Source: Dipylidium caninum
Taxonomy: Eukaryota > Platyhelminthes > Cestoda > Cyclophyllidea > Dipylidiidae
NCBI GenBank assembly: GCA_017562135.1
Contig: QEYB01000228.1
Location: forward strand, 62,001-126,000
Length of the DNA: 64,000 nt
Direction: 5' to 3'
The number at the start of each line of letters is the position of its first letter. Position 1 is the stretch's first letter. Shown here piece by piece: positions 23,912 through 36,769 of this stretch. The notes below the pieces were generated by a model. It was given only the letters and a program-made list of their open reading frames with translations. It had not been told where the DNA came from and made no database searches. A program made the position numbers and the translations under genes.

Positions 23912-24967
23912 CCGTCCGCATACCCCAAAAGGCGAGAATTTAACCTAAAAGTCAGTAGTAATTGTTGAGGCACTCCTGAAATGGAGACAACTGGTCCTCA
24001 CTCCACAAAAAAAAAATCTTTCTCGGAGGGAATCGTGTTCTCGAAGACTCGTGTCGTGGATGATGCAAAGCGATGAGCAGCTGGCTAACAACCACCTCCT
24101 ACAGGCCTCCGGTCTACGAGAAGACGTCAAGCCTGTTTGCCTGCCTCAATAGTGCAGCGCTGGTCAGCAAGTATTTGGGCCTTCTCCTCCTCCTCTCTCC
24201 TCTCCTCCTTCTTCCTCCTCCTCGTCCACCTCCGCCTCATCCGTCTCATCCGTCTCATCCCGTCTCCCCCCCCCCCCCCCCAAAATGCGATGTTGTTGGC
24301 AGAATTCGCCCTCCACTGCCATCGATGTTCACATGATTTGCGAGCGTCTTCATCATCATCGTCACACCAAGCCATCATTTGTGCCGAGCGAGGTCGCCTC
24401 GCCACCAGGACAGCTTGGCGGTGAAGGGTTGGTCTCGGGCAGTGCGGAGGGAATGCGATGTCTCCAGCATGCGTGTGGGAAGCAGTCGTCAACTCGCGTG
24501 GACACCACGTGGTGTGTGCGTGGATGGAGACTGATGCGTGTGCGGTTTTGCGTGTGGAGGACGGACGCGTCGCCACCTCCCTCACCCCATTCATACGTCT
24601 CACATCCACGCGAGGCAGCTGGCAATGCAGCAAGCGGAGGCGGAGATGGAGTGAGGAGAGTGAGAGAGTGAGAGGACATCAGTGGAATGCTGTGAGAGGG
24701 CATTTGCAACTGGTAGACCAAGTGCCTTGTCCGATGACAGCGTTCAGCAGCTCCACCGTGCACTGTGAGTTGGAGGAGAGGAGTTGTGAGGGAAGGAGCG
24801 AGGAGAGGAGAGGAGCGGAGAGAGAGGAGGGAGAGGAGAGGAGAAGAGCGGCTGGCACTTGAAGTGGACATGGCCGGGGCCTTTTTGCGTTGTACGAGAA
24901 AGGCTGGACGACCAGCTACGCCACCGACCCACGGAGATGGGGAGAGGTCGTGGTGGGGTGTGGTATC
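23912..24967 (+). repeat. Inverted repeat pair 1, right arm
   Basis: Reverse-complement partner of 17,124-18,173, beginning 'gccgtccgcataccccaaaa' and fading out near 'ggtcgtggtggggtgtggta'. It contains a 14-15 base C-run near 24,267-24,281, matching the G-run of the left arm. By eye the two arms are roughly 85-90% alike outside the microsatellites. Confidence 0.8.
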
Positions 24968-25901
24968 GCCACTTGCACAGTTCACGCAGTGACTTACCGG
25001 TAGACGTGGTGCGTTTGAGTGGCGTACTTTGTTGGTGGCGGCGTTGGACGAATCGCCAATCAACCCTAATTTCAACCCAGCACTGATTCTTGTATCGGCT
25101 ACACGGATTCTGCATCTTCTTCATGCCATAGTTACCTCTCCGACGGGGTGGTCCCCACTTACAGGTATTTTCCCTTTCAAAAATGATTTCTCCAATGGCT
25201 TGCAGATTAGTTTGAGAGCAATTCGCTGAAAAACGATTTAAAAGGCTCTCAGATAAAACCTCAGGCCAAATTTTTTTTCCATCTAAAAACCTAGAATTAA
25301 AATCACGGATATATGGGTCACACTAAATTGTTTAAATTTTCTAAGTCCGAATGACGGTTGTTGTAAGTACATCGGAGGGCTCTTGAAAGTGCGGGAAAAC
25401 CTCTGCTTATTTTACTGGCTCCAGATGGGCGTTCACTACCTTGTGTAACAGCTTTTAAGTGCAATAAATAGCAAAACCTATTTTTTCGCCACCAAATTCA
25501 AAATGGAAGCCGCAAAGCGACCCACTGAATCACTTGGTCTCAGAGGAGCACTGATAAGCGTCTATGCCTTCTTTCCTCGTGTGTCTAAAACCTCATGAAT
25601 CAGACGTTGAAACCAGTTTTTTTCACTTAGCACTTTTATTCCCGTAAAATATACCATGACCTGAAGGTTTATTTAGGAGGACAGGCGAGAAATGGTCTAG
25701 CTTAATGCCATAACCAGTTTTCTGTCCTACATTTTTTCCAGTATTTTTCTCCTCTTTTATCAGTTCATTAACGACATTTCTCTCTCAAATACAGACTTGG
25801 TCGTTCGACTTTAGCTCTTTGATCCTCTCTAGATCTCTCTTTCAGCAAATATTCTCTGTAATATATCTGCCTGATCAGACTGCCTATGGTTGACGCCTGT
25901 C
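24968..25901. other. No gene seen
   Basis: Mostly AT-rich sequence with only short ORFs. No repeat landmark was recognised after the end of the inverted-repeat arm. Confidence 0.5.
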
Positions 25902-26314
25902 TCACTCGTGTTTCGGTCTTGTTTTTATGACCACTGAGAATTTATCTGGCGTGGTGACGAATTCCTCCATGGCTATTTGCTCAAGGCAGATGACGGGTTG
26001 ATGACAGGCGTACTGCATATCTTGTCTGACCTCCGGTGAAGTGGACGTTGCGAAGGTGACAAAAGATGGACTTTGACACGATCGTCGCCAGACTTCTTCA
26101 TTTCTCTTTATCCTCTCCTCGAAGTCTCCACAATCTCCAGGATTCTGTTCTCCTGTACAAAGTAGCCCTCTTCCCCATCTTTTCGAGTCGGTGTGACCTC
26201 TCCTTTTCTGAATCTTCCGATCCTCGCCTGACATACGGGGAGAGACAGCAGACGAGGATTCTCAGTTTGGAAGAGCCAATGAAGTCCACTTCGGAGCGCA
26301 GCCAAAATAGACAT
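25902..26314 (-). CDS. Possible orphan coding segment, low confidence
   Basis: On the minus strand about 330 bases stay open to a TGA near 25,902. The last part has ordinary protein composition (QSPSFVTFATSTSPEVRQD, then DKFSVVIKTRPKHE). An overlapping frame from an ATG at 26,314 is also open for 68 codons (MSILAALRSGLHWL, then GYFVQENRILEIVE). No convincing donor/acceptor pair joins the two, no poly(A) signal was found, and the plus strand is open over part of the same interval. I do not recognise a family. It could be a small gene, a remnant or chance. Confidence 0.25.
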
Positions 26315-26937
26315 AAACGGCTTTAATCACCCCAGGGATAGGCATCATTCGACGCTTTAGCGACCTGCCCACTTCGAACTCACTTTAATGTGCCTCGGAA
26401 GAGTTGATGTGTTTGTCATATTATTGGCACTAATCTCCACGACCACCTCGAATACCATGCAGATACGCTTACTACATAAAGAAAAGTGAAGAGGTACATG
26501 AAGTGAATAAGGAGCTAGAATAGGATAAATGAGATGTGAATAGTGCAAATGAAAATAGCTTTCAATAAATGCCGGAAAAAATTGGCATTGAACAAAAACG
26601 AAGCCATTAAGCTGTAAAATAGCTGAGAATCAAGGCAAGGGGACATCTTTCGTGGCGTGTCCTAATTTCATAACGCCTGCAAGACATTGAGTGATTCTAA
26701 TTTTTTTCCGGTGTAAAAGATTGTTTGGGCTACGGAGTGTATTGACAGTCGATTAAAATGAAATTAAACGACTGCGTACTTACGTAAATTTAGACATCGA
26801 AGAGACAGGTACTATTGACAGTCAAGCTTCCCATGTTCCTCCTTCCCCCTCAAAGGTTAAAAGCAAAACTCTGTTATTTGGGATGCCTCCCTAATATTTA
26901 GACATTTAGTCGTTATCCTTGTATGTACCCACATGAG

Positions 26938-27537
26938 CCTACTGAAAGCAGACAAGTGCGAAATAAGTAGCACGCGCATCAGACTTAGCATATACCCACA
27001 ACAAACAATCCCACAACCTCCATTCAGTGCTATTAAAGGCGATTCGCACACGCTACAGTCCGTCAGACAGAGCCAACCTTAATGGTGCACCACCTGACCC
27101 CCTAGAACTTAAACACAACCTCTCCTGACCACACCACTTGCCCAACTTCCACGACTCCACGCACTGACGCGACCACTCACACCATCACCAGCCTCAACCG
27201 CCTCTCACACATGCAATATTGCCACAGGCACTTTGCCCATCCCACGCCTCTGTGTTCACGTGTACGTAGACGTCATCCAACGACAAACTCGCACTTGCGG
27301 ACTTCGCATAAACTGCGGTCGGTGTGGCATTTGCTGGGGGATGCCAGTTCTTCCCTCAACCCCTGCATTCGACGGCCAACACACAAACGCAAGTTACAAC
27401 AGTTATGCCTGCTACGAGGGAGGCTAATCAAATTAATTTGTGTTGTAATGGAAGCAACAGCAAGTGTGGTTTTATGTGTGTGTGTGTGTGTGTGTCCGAG
27501 TGAATTGGAGGCTGTTCTTGTCTTCGATTGGTCAGCA
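26938..27537 (+). repeat. Inverted repeat pair 2, left arm
   Basis: Nearly identical to the reverse complement of 29,987-30,583. Only a handful of differences are seen in about 600 bp, for example cgtcagacag against the other arm's reading, and gagg/gaga near the inner end. The boundaries are sharp: outer end 'cctactgaaagc', inner end 'gattggtcag'. It includes a (TG)n run at 27,475-27,495. There are no terminal inverted repeats within the arm, no TG...CA ends, and no obvious target-site duplication. Confidence 0.92.
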
Positions 27538-29986
27538 TAAGGTGACTTTATGCAACGAAGATTAAAACACACTCTCCGTTATTTGATGATGTTAGAGACA
27601 CCTAGAGATTACTTTAGCTAAAATATCCTTAGACTCTTATTCCTGGTTTTACGTGCTCCTAAAGTGATCTAGACTTTACTGCCGCATTTTTAAGTAGTCG
27701 GCAACCTACAGGGAACAATTATCTCTCGCGTCTGTCGGCAGAGTTATGCAGCTCACGCTATTCCTAAGTTATGAAGAGAATAAGGAAATGGTACTGCGAT
27801 TGTGCTCTTGTTCCTAACAGTCAAGCACTGCTGGCGAGTTAGTTAAAAGTGCGGCCATATTGTTCTTCATGGGCTTAGCAGAAATGTTTGCTTAATCCAA
27901 ATGTTCTAAGAGTTCCGGAGTCCAACTCATTGCAAATATAAAATTCCGGTCAAGGACACTCTCATGTAAAGGAATATTAGTTTGTGTGACGTTTGACGTT
28001 AGACACTTGGACAATATTCCTGTGAGTCTGCCTCCTGCGCAGTACTTGAATGAACAACTGTGGGAAGCCGTATTTTTAATTCAATGGTAAAATAATGGTT
28101 AGAGATTCTAATCTAACTCGCCGTGAATATCTTCCCGAACCCGATGAATTTATGGTCCTGAGCATCTCATATTACTAGAAAATAAATTTCGTTACATCTG
28201 ATCCCGCCGCGACCATTAAAGCGGCGACACTTCGTTCGTTTTAGCGGGAAGCATTTACGATTATGCTTGAGTGCATGGTCGTAAAATCTGATTTACAACT
28301 CCTTCTTACTAAAAGAAAATTGTAAATTTTGTGTATACACTTATAATTTTCTGTTTACCGACAACTGGAAAAGGCTTAAATGGTTTTGTAGCTTTAATGA
28401 TTACAGTGCCTTTTCCGAGCTGTTGGCAAAGCAAAGAATGACGGTGTTAAAACGCCTCTAACGAGGTTCGATAATTCAAACATTTTATTTGACCAATCAA
28501 GGCTAAGTCTTAATGACCTTCATCGTAAACAACCGCAAGGCACCTATTAAACATCGCGACTGTGTCGATTATTTTTATTCGCCCCCCTTATGACCGCAAA
28601 ATCGAGGGCAGAATAGACTAAAAATTGAATAAACTTGCGCAGTAAGTCATTTCAATCCTTTGATGTATAGTTCGATGTGTCGAAACTGGCGTCTGAGAGT
28701 TGTTCCCTGCTTATGTATTGTATCCTTTGTGCAACGACGGAGGAAATTTGGTAACTCAGACATGAATGGGTTTGTATGTTCCTGAATAGCAGAGATTAAC
28801 CTTAAAAGAAGTAGAAATTTGGGTTGTTTCTCTTCGTCTAATGGGTCTCTTGTTTCAACATCCTACAATGATTTCCCAACCCTAATTTGACGCAAGTTTT
28901 ATAGTCGCTTACATTCGGGAACACCTTATCGACATCAGAAGGGTAGAGGTGAATCAGACACCTGCAAAATTCTTCTTTGTATAATTATTTTAAGGAAATG
29001 TGTTTTCGCTGCTCATCGTTTTTTTCCTACTACGTGTAATAATAAATACTCGTTCAATAAACTTAGTCCTTTATAAGCTTATTCCGTTGTCAACAATTGT
29101 ACAAATATATCTGCACTATCATTTGTCCGATGTCATTCTATCAACACAACGTAACCACCCAATTGTCTTTGAGGAAGCTTCAGAGTCGTAGGTGATACCA
29201 ACAAACGATTTTATACTTCTTTTTGGTGAAAGGCCTATTGTTCTAGAGGTCTCGTAGTTAAACCCGTAATCTTGGCAACAGTATTATATGGCTTTCAAAT
29301 AGGAAGTGGTCTTCGTCGACTCTTGCTGCAGCCAAAATAATGATCGAAATGGCATTTTTAAAGTAGACATCATGCAAACTGCTTTTATTATATCACCACC
29401 AATTCCTTTGAAGTGTAACTACTGCGATTGTAGATTACGGCCTTCAGGTGCGTATTTGGATGTCGGCATTGGGTGATACGTAGTAACTCACAGACCTATT
29501 TGCGCTTTGTCTCAAACCAAGCCAATTCCAACTTATTTTCAGCTTCTTAAACTGCTTTCCGTTGTCGGGCGACACTTACTTCTGTTAACTTAAAGTCAAC
29601 AAGGCTCAGACAAAGGCTGAATGAAGTCCTACGCATTAGATCCGCCTATGGCTTATTTTTACAGCTATATGACAACGGGGGTATTTAATAATTAGAAGCA
29701 GCATCTTCCTACTACCCAATTTTATCAAGCTGACACATCGACTTGCAATGGTCCCCAATGCAAAAGCATGAAAGACATTCTTAGCATAAATAAAGGCACG
29801 GATTCGCATCTCACAATGGCTCTCATCTCCCAGCAATAACATTTAATATACTCCGTACATAACCCGATGGCTGATTGGCAAGCTGCACAGGGATAGGATC
29901 AAAGTTTTATCCCTTCGCTCCTCGCCATAGCGTCGACAGATAGAAGGAAGTATTTTTTTAGTTTCTTTAAATAAGGCCATTTTAGT
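27538..29986. other. Spacer between the arms of inverted pair 2
   Basis: This 2.45-kb spacer is single-copy looking and AT-rich. There are no long ORFs, RNA genes or sub-repeats that I can recognise. Confidence 0.55.
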
Positions 29987-30583
29987 CTGACTAATCGAAG
30001 ACAAGAACAGTCTCCAATTCACTCGGACACACACACACACACACACATAAAACCACACTTGCTGTTGCTTCCATTACAACACAAATTAATTTGATTAGCC
30101 TCCCTCGTAGCAGGCATAACTGTTGTAACTTGCGTTTGTGTGTTGGCCGTCGAATGCAGGGGTTGAGGGAAGAACTGGCATCCCCCAGCAAATGCCACAC
30201 CGACCGCAGTTTATGCGAAGTCCGCAAGTGCGAGTTTGTCGTTGGATGACGTCTACGTACACGTGAACACAGAGGCGTTGGATGGGCAAAGTGCCTGTGG
30301 CAATATTGCATGTGTGAGAGGCGGTTGAGGCTGGTGATGGTGTGAGTGGTCGCGTCAGTGCGTGGAGTCGTGGAAGTTGGGCAAGTGGTGTGGTCAGGAG
30401 AGGTTGTGTTTAAGTTCTAGGGGGTCAGGTGGTGCACCATTAAGGTTGGCTCTGTCTGACTGACTGTAGCGTGTGCGAATCGCCTTTAATAGCACTGAAT
30501 GGAGGTTGTGGGATTGTTTGTTGTGGGTATATGCTAAGTCTGATGCGCGTGCTACTTATTTCGCACTCGTTTGCTTTCAGTAG
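29987..30583 (-). repeat. Inverted repeat pair 2, right arm
   Basis: Reverse-complement partner of 26,938-27,537, ending '...ctttcagtagg'. The flanking sequence differs from the first base outside the arm on both sides. It carries the matching (AC)n run at about 30,027-30,048. Confidence 0.92.
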
Positions 30584-32154
30584 GAGTGTTTAAGAGCATC
30601 GTAGAGTTGACGATGTGTAAAAAATCTGCCAGCATCGCATGGAGACAGAGTATGGCCTTTAACTTTGCTTAAAAAGTATAAAAAATGTAATTAACATATA
30701 CTACTGATTTGGCTTATGACTCATTTAAGTAGACGCTCCGTGCAAAATGTAGATCGCAATATTAAAGGCGCTGAACTATTAGAGGCATAAGAAATTAAGA
30801 TAGCGGGAATAGTTATGGAGCACGTCCTTAAGTTTAATAAAGATAGTAACGTCAGTCATAACATTCTAGCCTACTCCGCTTCTTACTCAGAATTTACCCG
30901 CCGTGGAGCATCGCCGTGTTTAACACACAAACTTGCCTTTCAACCGCCTCAACCTGCAGTCAAATTATGGGAGATCTTGTTAATTACACGTTTAGTCACT
31001 CATCCAAGGCGTATTCCCCGTAAGCTTCAAAATTCCCCCTTGCTGTGGCTCACTAACATGACACAATTTCCGGCCCACTGGCGGGTTTTTAGCCACTCTT
31101 CCGCAATCCTCCACGTCCTGTTAACTCCTCAGTGCAGTTTTGACCGTAGCTGCATTAAAGGTAGCGATGATTTGCCTCTCACATTGCGCGTTTGCTCCTT
31201 CTGTCGCGTACACGAGGTAATTTGTCTTGCGGTCCACAGGTAGTCATCGTCCCAATTGTCTGTCTGAAAGGTCTGATCCACCTTCTCGTTAAACTCAGTG
31301 GTAAGGGAAAGCAAAAAACTCGTAAATCTTCTAAAGTAGCCAGGCAGATGCGGTATTTTTGTTTTCAATGCTATGTGAAGGCATGAATTAGGAAGTGAAT
31401 CAAAAATTGACCAAAAAACACATTTAAACAGAGTGTCACACCGAAAGCACACAAAATTGGGGCTTTTGATTGGCTCAAATGCAGTGTGCTTCATGAATGG
31501 GCGGATTTAACATCGCTAAAAGAAATACCCACCTCGTATGGGCTGAGATAAATTCAGGGTAATTAAAACTAATAAAATCCGGTATCTAAAATCGGCCTGT
31601 TTTGGACGATGCCTCGTCATTTGGTGTTTATCTCCACCATCTCCTTTCGCTGAAATTAAATCCTGAAAGGCCAAATATTTACTCTGAATCGGCGTTTTCC
31701 CCACCCTCTAATCATTACTGATTCCGGCATAAAAGTTATATTTCCCCTTTCATTGATATCTCCCACTCGGTGGATTTCATTTTCTCCCTGGGTGTAGCAG
31801 GGCGAGAGGCTCGTAGTCTGCTGAAAGAAGGTCTCCAACAAGTCACAATGCGTGGTAGTCTTCTTTCAATTAAGATTGAAAGGTATGAGAGGGGTGTTGA
31901 TAGAAAAATAGAAGAGATGAAAGAGCAATTTTTCACTTTATTTATTATATTTGTCCGAAGTAACGTCCATTGACATCCACGACTTTCTGCCAACATTTGG
32001 ACGGGTAATATGCACAATTTTGCAAACAAAGAGAGCTATTGAACAATTCAAAGACTTTTGCAATGATATTTAGGTTATTGTATTTTCATTTATCCTAACA
32101 ATAACTTGAAATTACGGGAAAGGTGGTAATCAAACGATGAAATATCAAGTGAAT
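30584..32154. other. No gene seen
   Basis: ORFs up to 142 codons occur on both strands near 30.8-31.5 kb but overlap one another, lack splice support and have no recognisable motif. No repeat was recognised. Confidence 0.45.
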
Positions 32155-33010
32155 TTGGAAGAGAATGTGGCAGAATTCCATTTTGCAGAGAAGCTATTCA
32201 ACTTGTCAGCAGGAATTAAAGCTCCGCTCGGTTGTCTTGAGGTGCCATGGCCAGCTGGTCCTGTGCTCGAGGATCCGCAGTTGCGTCTCTTCGTGCGGCA
32301 CACACGAATGGCTTCCATCGCTTTTTCCTCTTTTCTTCATTATTCATTATTCACGACGAGTTGTGCGTGTGTGTGGACGGGATTCCACTGTCGTCGTCCT
32401 TCATTCCTCCTCCTCGTCAGCAACGTGGGCTGATGGATCCGCGAGCATGCTTCATTTGTCAGAATGACATTTTAGAAGCAACTTTGAGGACTTTCTCCCT
32501 CAGCGGATACACCTCGGAAAGCCTCATTAATGTTCTTTTTTGAAGTCTGCTCCCTTGTGTCATGACTCAAGTTCATTTCGTACAGGAAAAGTGGATTATG
32601 GCAAATGGCAATTTGCTTTCATCCGGTTTCTGAGAGAAACAAGATAAAAATGGGATGTAAACATAGAAAATATTTACGAAATGAGTATTAGGAGTGTTAG
32701 ACTGTAGATTCCTCTCTCTCTTCGTCACGGACGCCCGTTTCGTAGTTGCCAACGTGAGACGTGGCGCGGAACCGAGGCGACCTTCCATAGCATCACCAGA
32801 TCCCCTGCCCTGAGTCGACAACTTCTATCCACGAAACGAAGGCTTTGCACATTGAGTGGTGGAGCGAGCAGATTCGCCTCCTTCGCCACACGCCTTTGCC
32901 CATGGCTGACAGGTGAAGTGGTTGGAAGACAATCGCGCCGCTCACGCTCAGACTGAGGACGCTGCCAGTGGACTTCGCCTCGGACGATGCGCCCTCACCG
33001 ATCGCATCGT
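32155..33010 (+). repeat. Dispersed repeat family, copy A (best preserved long copy)
   Basis: The first ~225 bases (about 32,165-32,390) are almost identical to 38,237-38,458. They include a block with 'ccatggccagctggtcctgt' and 'cgtgcggcacacacgaatgg'. Later landmarks recur in order in the other copies: a 'gggattccactgtcgtcg' block, a 'ctcattaatgtt' block, then a 'cgcccgtttcgtagttgcca' block. The 3' third (32,780-33,010) is a diverged direct repeat of 33,680-33,910, sharing 'gaggacgctgccagtggact'. No protein-coding capacity is seen. Confidence 0.75.
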
Positions 33011-33075
33011 CCATCGTCCACCATCCACCGTCCATTGTCCACCATCCACCGTCCATTGTCCATCGTCCACCGCCT
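33007..33075 (+). repeat. Short tandem repeat, ~21-bp unit
   Basis: Two to three units of 'accatccaccgtccattgtc' with partial units on both sides, at the junction between copies A and C of the dispersed family. Confidence 0.8.
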
Positions 33076-33154
33076 CTCTCCACACTCGGGTGGCGCAGTT
33101 GCGGTTGGAGGAGTTGCGGTTGTCGGCGTATCAGTAACTTGAGTGGAGGAGTTA

Positions 33155-33915
33155 ATTAGCTTGTCAGCATGAATCAAGGCTTTGTGTGGTTGTCTTGCAT
33201 TGTCATGGTGAGGTGATCCTCCGCTCGACCATCTGCAGTTGAGTCTCTTCGAACGGAGCACATGAATGCGTCTAATCTGAAATTTTTTCTTCCGCTCCCT
33301 TAATTGCCTACGTGGATGGGATTCCACAGTCGTCACTCTTAATTCCTCCTCCTCGTCATCCGCATGGTTTGGTGGTCCTCTCGATCCCCCCCCCCGCGGC
33401 GCCTTGAAGGTGCTCAAACTCCCAGAAGGACACTTCTGGAACCAAGGTTGAGCATTTCTTCCACTAGTGGATTCACCTCAACGTCCGTCGATCCGCGCTA
33501 TGATTCCATTCATTTTGAACTGGTACAAGAAAATGTAGATTTGCACTCGGTTTTAGCAAAACACAAAACAAGAATAGGATACTAACACAAAAAAATTTGC
33601 ACGATCAGATACGGAAACACCTTTGATAGTTATAAAGGTGTTCCCGTACGTCACCGTTTGACGGGGTACGAGGCTAAGGCGACCTTTGACAGCTCACCAA
33701 ATCCCCTGCACTGCGACAGCACCTTCTACCCACCAAAAGGTGGCTTTGGACATTGAGATATCGCCAAATGGCGGACGGTATAAATTCGTCCCTTTCATAC
33801 ACGCCTTCGTCCATGATTGACAGGTTAAATGGTGGAAAAACGAACGCTCTGTCGACGTCGAGGCGGAGGACGCTGCCAGTGGACTTTGCCTGGAACGATA
33901 AGCGATGGGCGATAG
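33155..33915 (+). repeat. Dispersed repeat family, copy C (tandem to copy A)
   Basis: Diverged direct repeat of copy A: 'cttgtcagcatgaatcaagg...ggttgtcttg...gcagttgagtctcttcg', then 'gatgggattccacagtcgtc' with 'aattcctcctcctcgtcat', ending with 'gaggacgctgccagtggact'. The landmark order is the same as in copy A. Confidence 0.65.
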
Positions 33916-36769
33916 ACAATGGAGGCGGACGTCCATCGCTTGTCGCCACACTCGAGAGGCAACCCTCTGGCCTTGGGGAGCTTATCTCCTCCGATCGGCA
34001 GCAGTGTGCAGTCGGACGTCGAGGGAGCTCCTCACGGCAGGGCAATGAAGAGGAAGTCAATTCGGCGGGCGATTGTGATGAGCGAGAGATAAGGGAGCCC
34101 GCGTGCGGGCTTTGTTGGTGGAAATGGGGACAAAATAAAGGGAAGAAATTTCTTAATACAAAGCCTACACGGATACAAATCCAATGTAAACCTACCAAAG
34201 TGGCGAAAAAGAACGCTTTTTGATTTACACGTAGAAATATACAACGTATGCTGGAATGACACCCTCTGCCCCTCTTTCTCTCTGCCCCTCTTTCTCTCTC
34301 CCCCTCCCATTCGCATCTGAACACAAAGCGAACATAAACGCCAGTTTCATAGTTGACAAGTTGAAACTAGAATCTGCTGTAAACCAGCCGCATTGCCTTC
34401 TTTCGTTCCCACGGTAACTTCCTCCGGTGTTTCCATGATCTGCCCATCCCTACGCAGTCGTCGTCGGTCTGGAGGGCGGAATGTCTGACAAGAGGAGGAG
34501 GAGGAGGAGGAGGAAAAGAAAAAGAGGATGGGATTGGGAAAGCGGTGTACGTCGTTCGGCGGTCGGTGGTCGGCGGAACGGGTTGGGACGAGGGGAGCCG
34601 ACGGCTGCCGACCACAAGTACTCCCAGGCAAGTCCAGTCGGGGCGTAATTTAAGGCCTAAAGCGAGGAGGTGGGAAAAAAACCTCGGATTGGTATAAATA
34701 TGCGCCCAAATGGCGACTGTCGGGAGGTGGAGGATGCAAGGTTGGTTTAAAAAAGCGCCAGCCTAACAAACTGCCTGAAAGGTGAAACAAGAAGGAAAAT
34801 GAAAAAAAAAATTTGACGTAAAAGTGTTTTAAAGGAAGCGGATACCTCAATCATCACTTGGTCTTGATGACAGAAATGCGCGTAAAGCTTGCGGTCGGAA
34901 AAGAATTTCAGAAGAAGGAGGAAAGTGTGGAGGGCAAATAAAGTAAAAGACGAAAGAACGAGGAGGCGCAGGCGAACTAGTCGGAGGAGGAGGAGGACTC
35001 AGGGAGGAGGAGGAGGAGGAGGAGAAGGACTCAGGGAGGAGGAGGAGGACTCAGGGAGGAGGAGGAGGAGGAGAAGGAGGAGGAGGAGGAGGCATATTTC
35101 AACAGAAACACAAAAGCCGCCTACCCGAAATAAAGGAATTTTGCACCCAGACATACTTATGACCACGCTATTAGTGGGAAAATGTTACCCTTCCGGATAA
35201 GTACCTGCTTCACTTTCAATCTACGCTTCATAAATTTATTCAGTCTTTTACAAGCAGATCCCCGTTCCGAAGAAACGCCAAAGGGCGGCGTCTGAAGAAT
35301 TCCATGGCAGAGGATCGACTCTGCTTCCACTTCGCCGCCAGCAGCAGCCTCGCCGCGAGGCGGAGGCGACCATCGAGGCCCCAGCGACGGCGCCGGTGCC
35401 CCTGCGCCAAGGATGCCGACAGCCTCCACGGCGGCCTCGTCTCCCTGGAAACTGCCTCCATCGTCTAAGGATCCACCATTTTTTCGCACTTACTCTCCCG
35501 ATAATTCAGGTGGGAGTTTAGCAACCAATGATCTTGAAATTTGTTTATATCAACTGAAGTGAAGGGTGTTAATGTAGACGGAGCAGAGTGTCGCAGAGTA
35601 ACAATCATCTCCTCAGTCCCTGCCTCCATTTCGCCTCGTGTGAAGTTCTTTTTTTCTCGTCTTCCCTTCTCCGCGCGGTCGACTTGACGCCCTGAGGAAT
35701 AAATCCCTTTTCCTCTCGCCTTCTGCCTGCTGACTAGCAGCCAACCGAAAAACAACCTGAGGGGATATCTGATGTCGGGAAAGTGCTTTTTTTAACTGTA
35801 TCATCCGTGTCGGTCGGTCGAGGTGGGAGGAAAGAGGACGAAGAGATGCCCAAACAAACCATCTCCATCCACTGAAAGCCGTAGAAGTAAGGCGGGTGGG
35901 CAAGACGAGCTCCACGAAGCCCGCACTATGTGCCAGAAGGGGGAAAAATTCACCCTCCCCTTCACCGAAGGAACATTGGTGCCACACACACCAGCCACCG
36001 GCTACTGGAGGCGTTGGAAAAATGGCCAAAGCGGCCAGTCTGAGGACAGACAGCGAACGATGGGCAAAGTAGACTTGGACGTCTGAGTAAGCAGGAAGTG
36101 ATTCCCGCCACAGGGCGGTAGGTCTGACGACTTCCACGTCTGCGCCACCCCTCTGTCGGCCGACCGAAACGTCCACGCCATTGTCTTCCCACCTTGTCAA
36201 CTCTGTCATCTTTCGAGTGGAGAGATGAAAGTTGCTCCTTTCCTCATGTCTTTCTCTTTGTGTATGCGTTCAGGAAATAATTCGAATGATATTATTTTAT
36301 ACAATTAAAAGCATTTCGAAAGTTTGTCTTGGTGAGGAGATGAGGAAATTCTCGCACAGTTGGTCGCTCCATGTCAGATTGGCGTTTTGTTTATTCGTCT
36401 GAGTAGAGAGAAAATCTTCCTCTCTCAACTTAACAAAAAATGTGGCCTTCTTCTCCTTCTCCTCCTTCTTCTTCTTCTTCAATAACCGTTTTATTTTGGG
36501 ATTGGAAACTCCGAAACGGGTGTTACGGTTGCGTCAGTTCTTGCGACATGGCAATTTACTTTCTTCTTCTTCCTCTTCTTTATTCTTCATCCACTTATTG
36601 TACGCAGATGGTTTTAACACAGTCGTAGACGCGGGGATGGTTAATTACCAGTTTGCATCCTGGCGTTTTGTTTACCGGCCTGCGTAGACAGCAATTCAGC
36701 ACCGCCCCGCCCCGCCCCCTTCCCCCTTCCGCCCTTCCGCCCTTCCGCCCTTCCCCCTCCCCCCGTCAA
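33916..36769. other. Repeat-rich, low-complexity stretch without a supported gene
   Basis: Contains purine tracts with GGA units at 34,490-34,530 and 34,970-35,095, a CTT-type run at 36,450-36,482 and a (CCCTTCCG)n run at about 36,715-36,762. A GC-rich block at 35,264-35,466 is open in several frames on both strands, so none can be called coding. The stretch around 36,530-36,700 contains fragments of the dispersed family ('gcgacatggcaatttactttc', 'tactgtacgcagatgg'-like). Confidence 0.5.
34970..35095 (+). repeat. Long purine (GGA/AGG)n tract
   Basis: About 125 bases almost entirely of A and G on the plus strand, built from (agg)n with interspersed 'actcagg' units at regular intervals. Confidence 0.85.

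Noticed and set aside
17124..24967. A single 7.8-kb inverted duplication (whole segment mirrored)
   Set aside because: Only the outer ~1 kb on each side and the central 38 bp are symmetrical; EMX exon 1 has no counterpart at the mirror position near 23.2-23.6 kb.
28440..28480. Possible tRNA B-box (ggttcgata)
   Set aside because: No A-box at the right distance and no cloverleaf; nothing else in the window suggested a tRNA or rRNA.
26938..30583. Inverted pair 2 as terminal inverted repeats of a DNA transposon
   Set aside because: No transposase in the spacer, no target-site duplication, and arm ends without the usual conserved termini.
33007..33075. CRISPR-like spaced repeat
   Set aside because: Units are directly adjacent and pyrimidine-rich with no unique spacers; this is an ordinary tandem repeat in a eukaryotic genome.
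35157..35489. 110-codon GC-rich minus-strand ORF and a plus-strand frame ending in a PDZ-ligand-like tail
   Set aside because: Several frames on both strands are open at once in CG-rich sequence; splice signals exist on both strands and none can be linked to a second exon.
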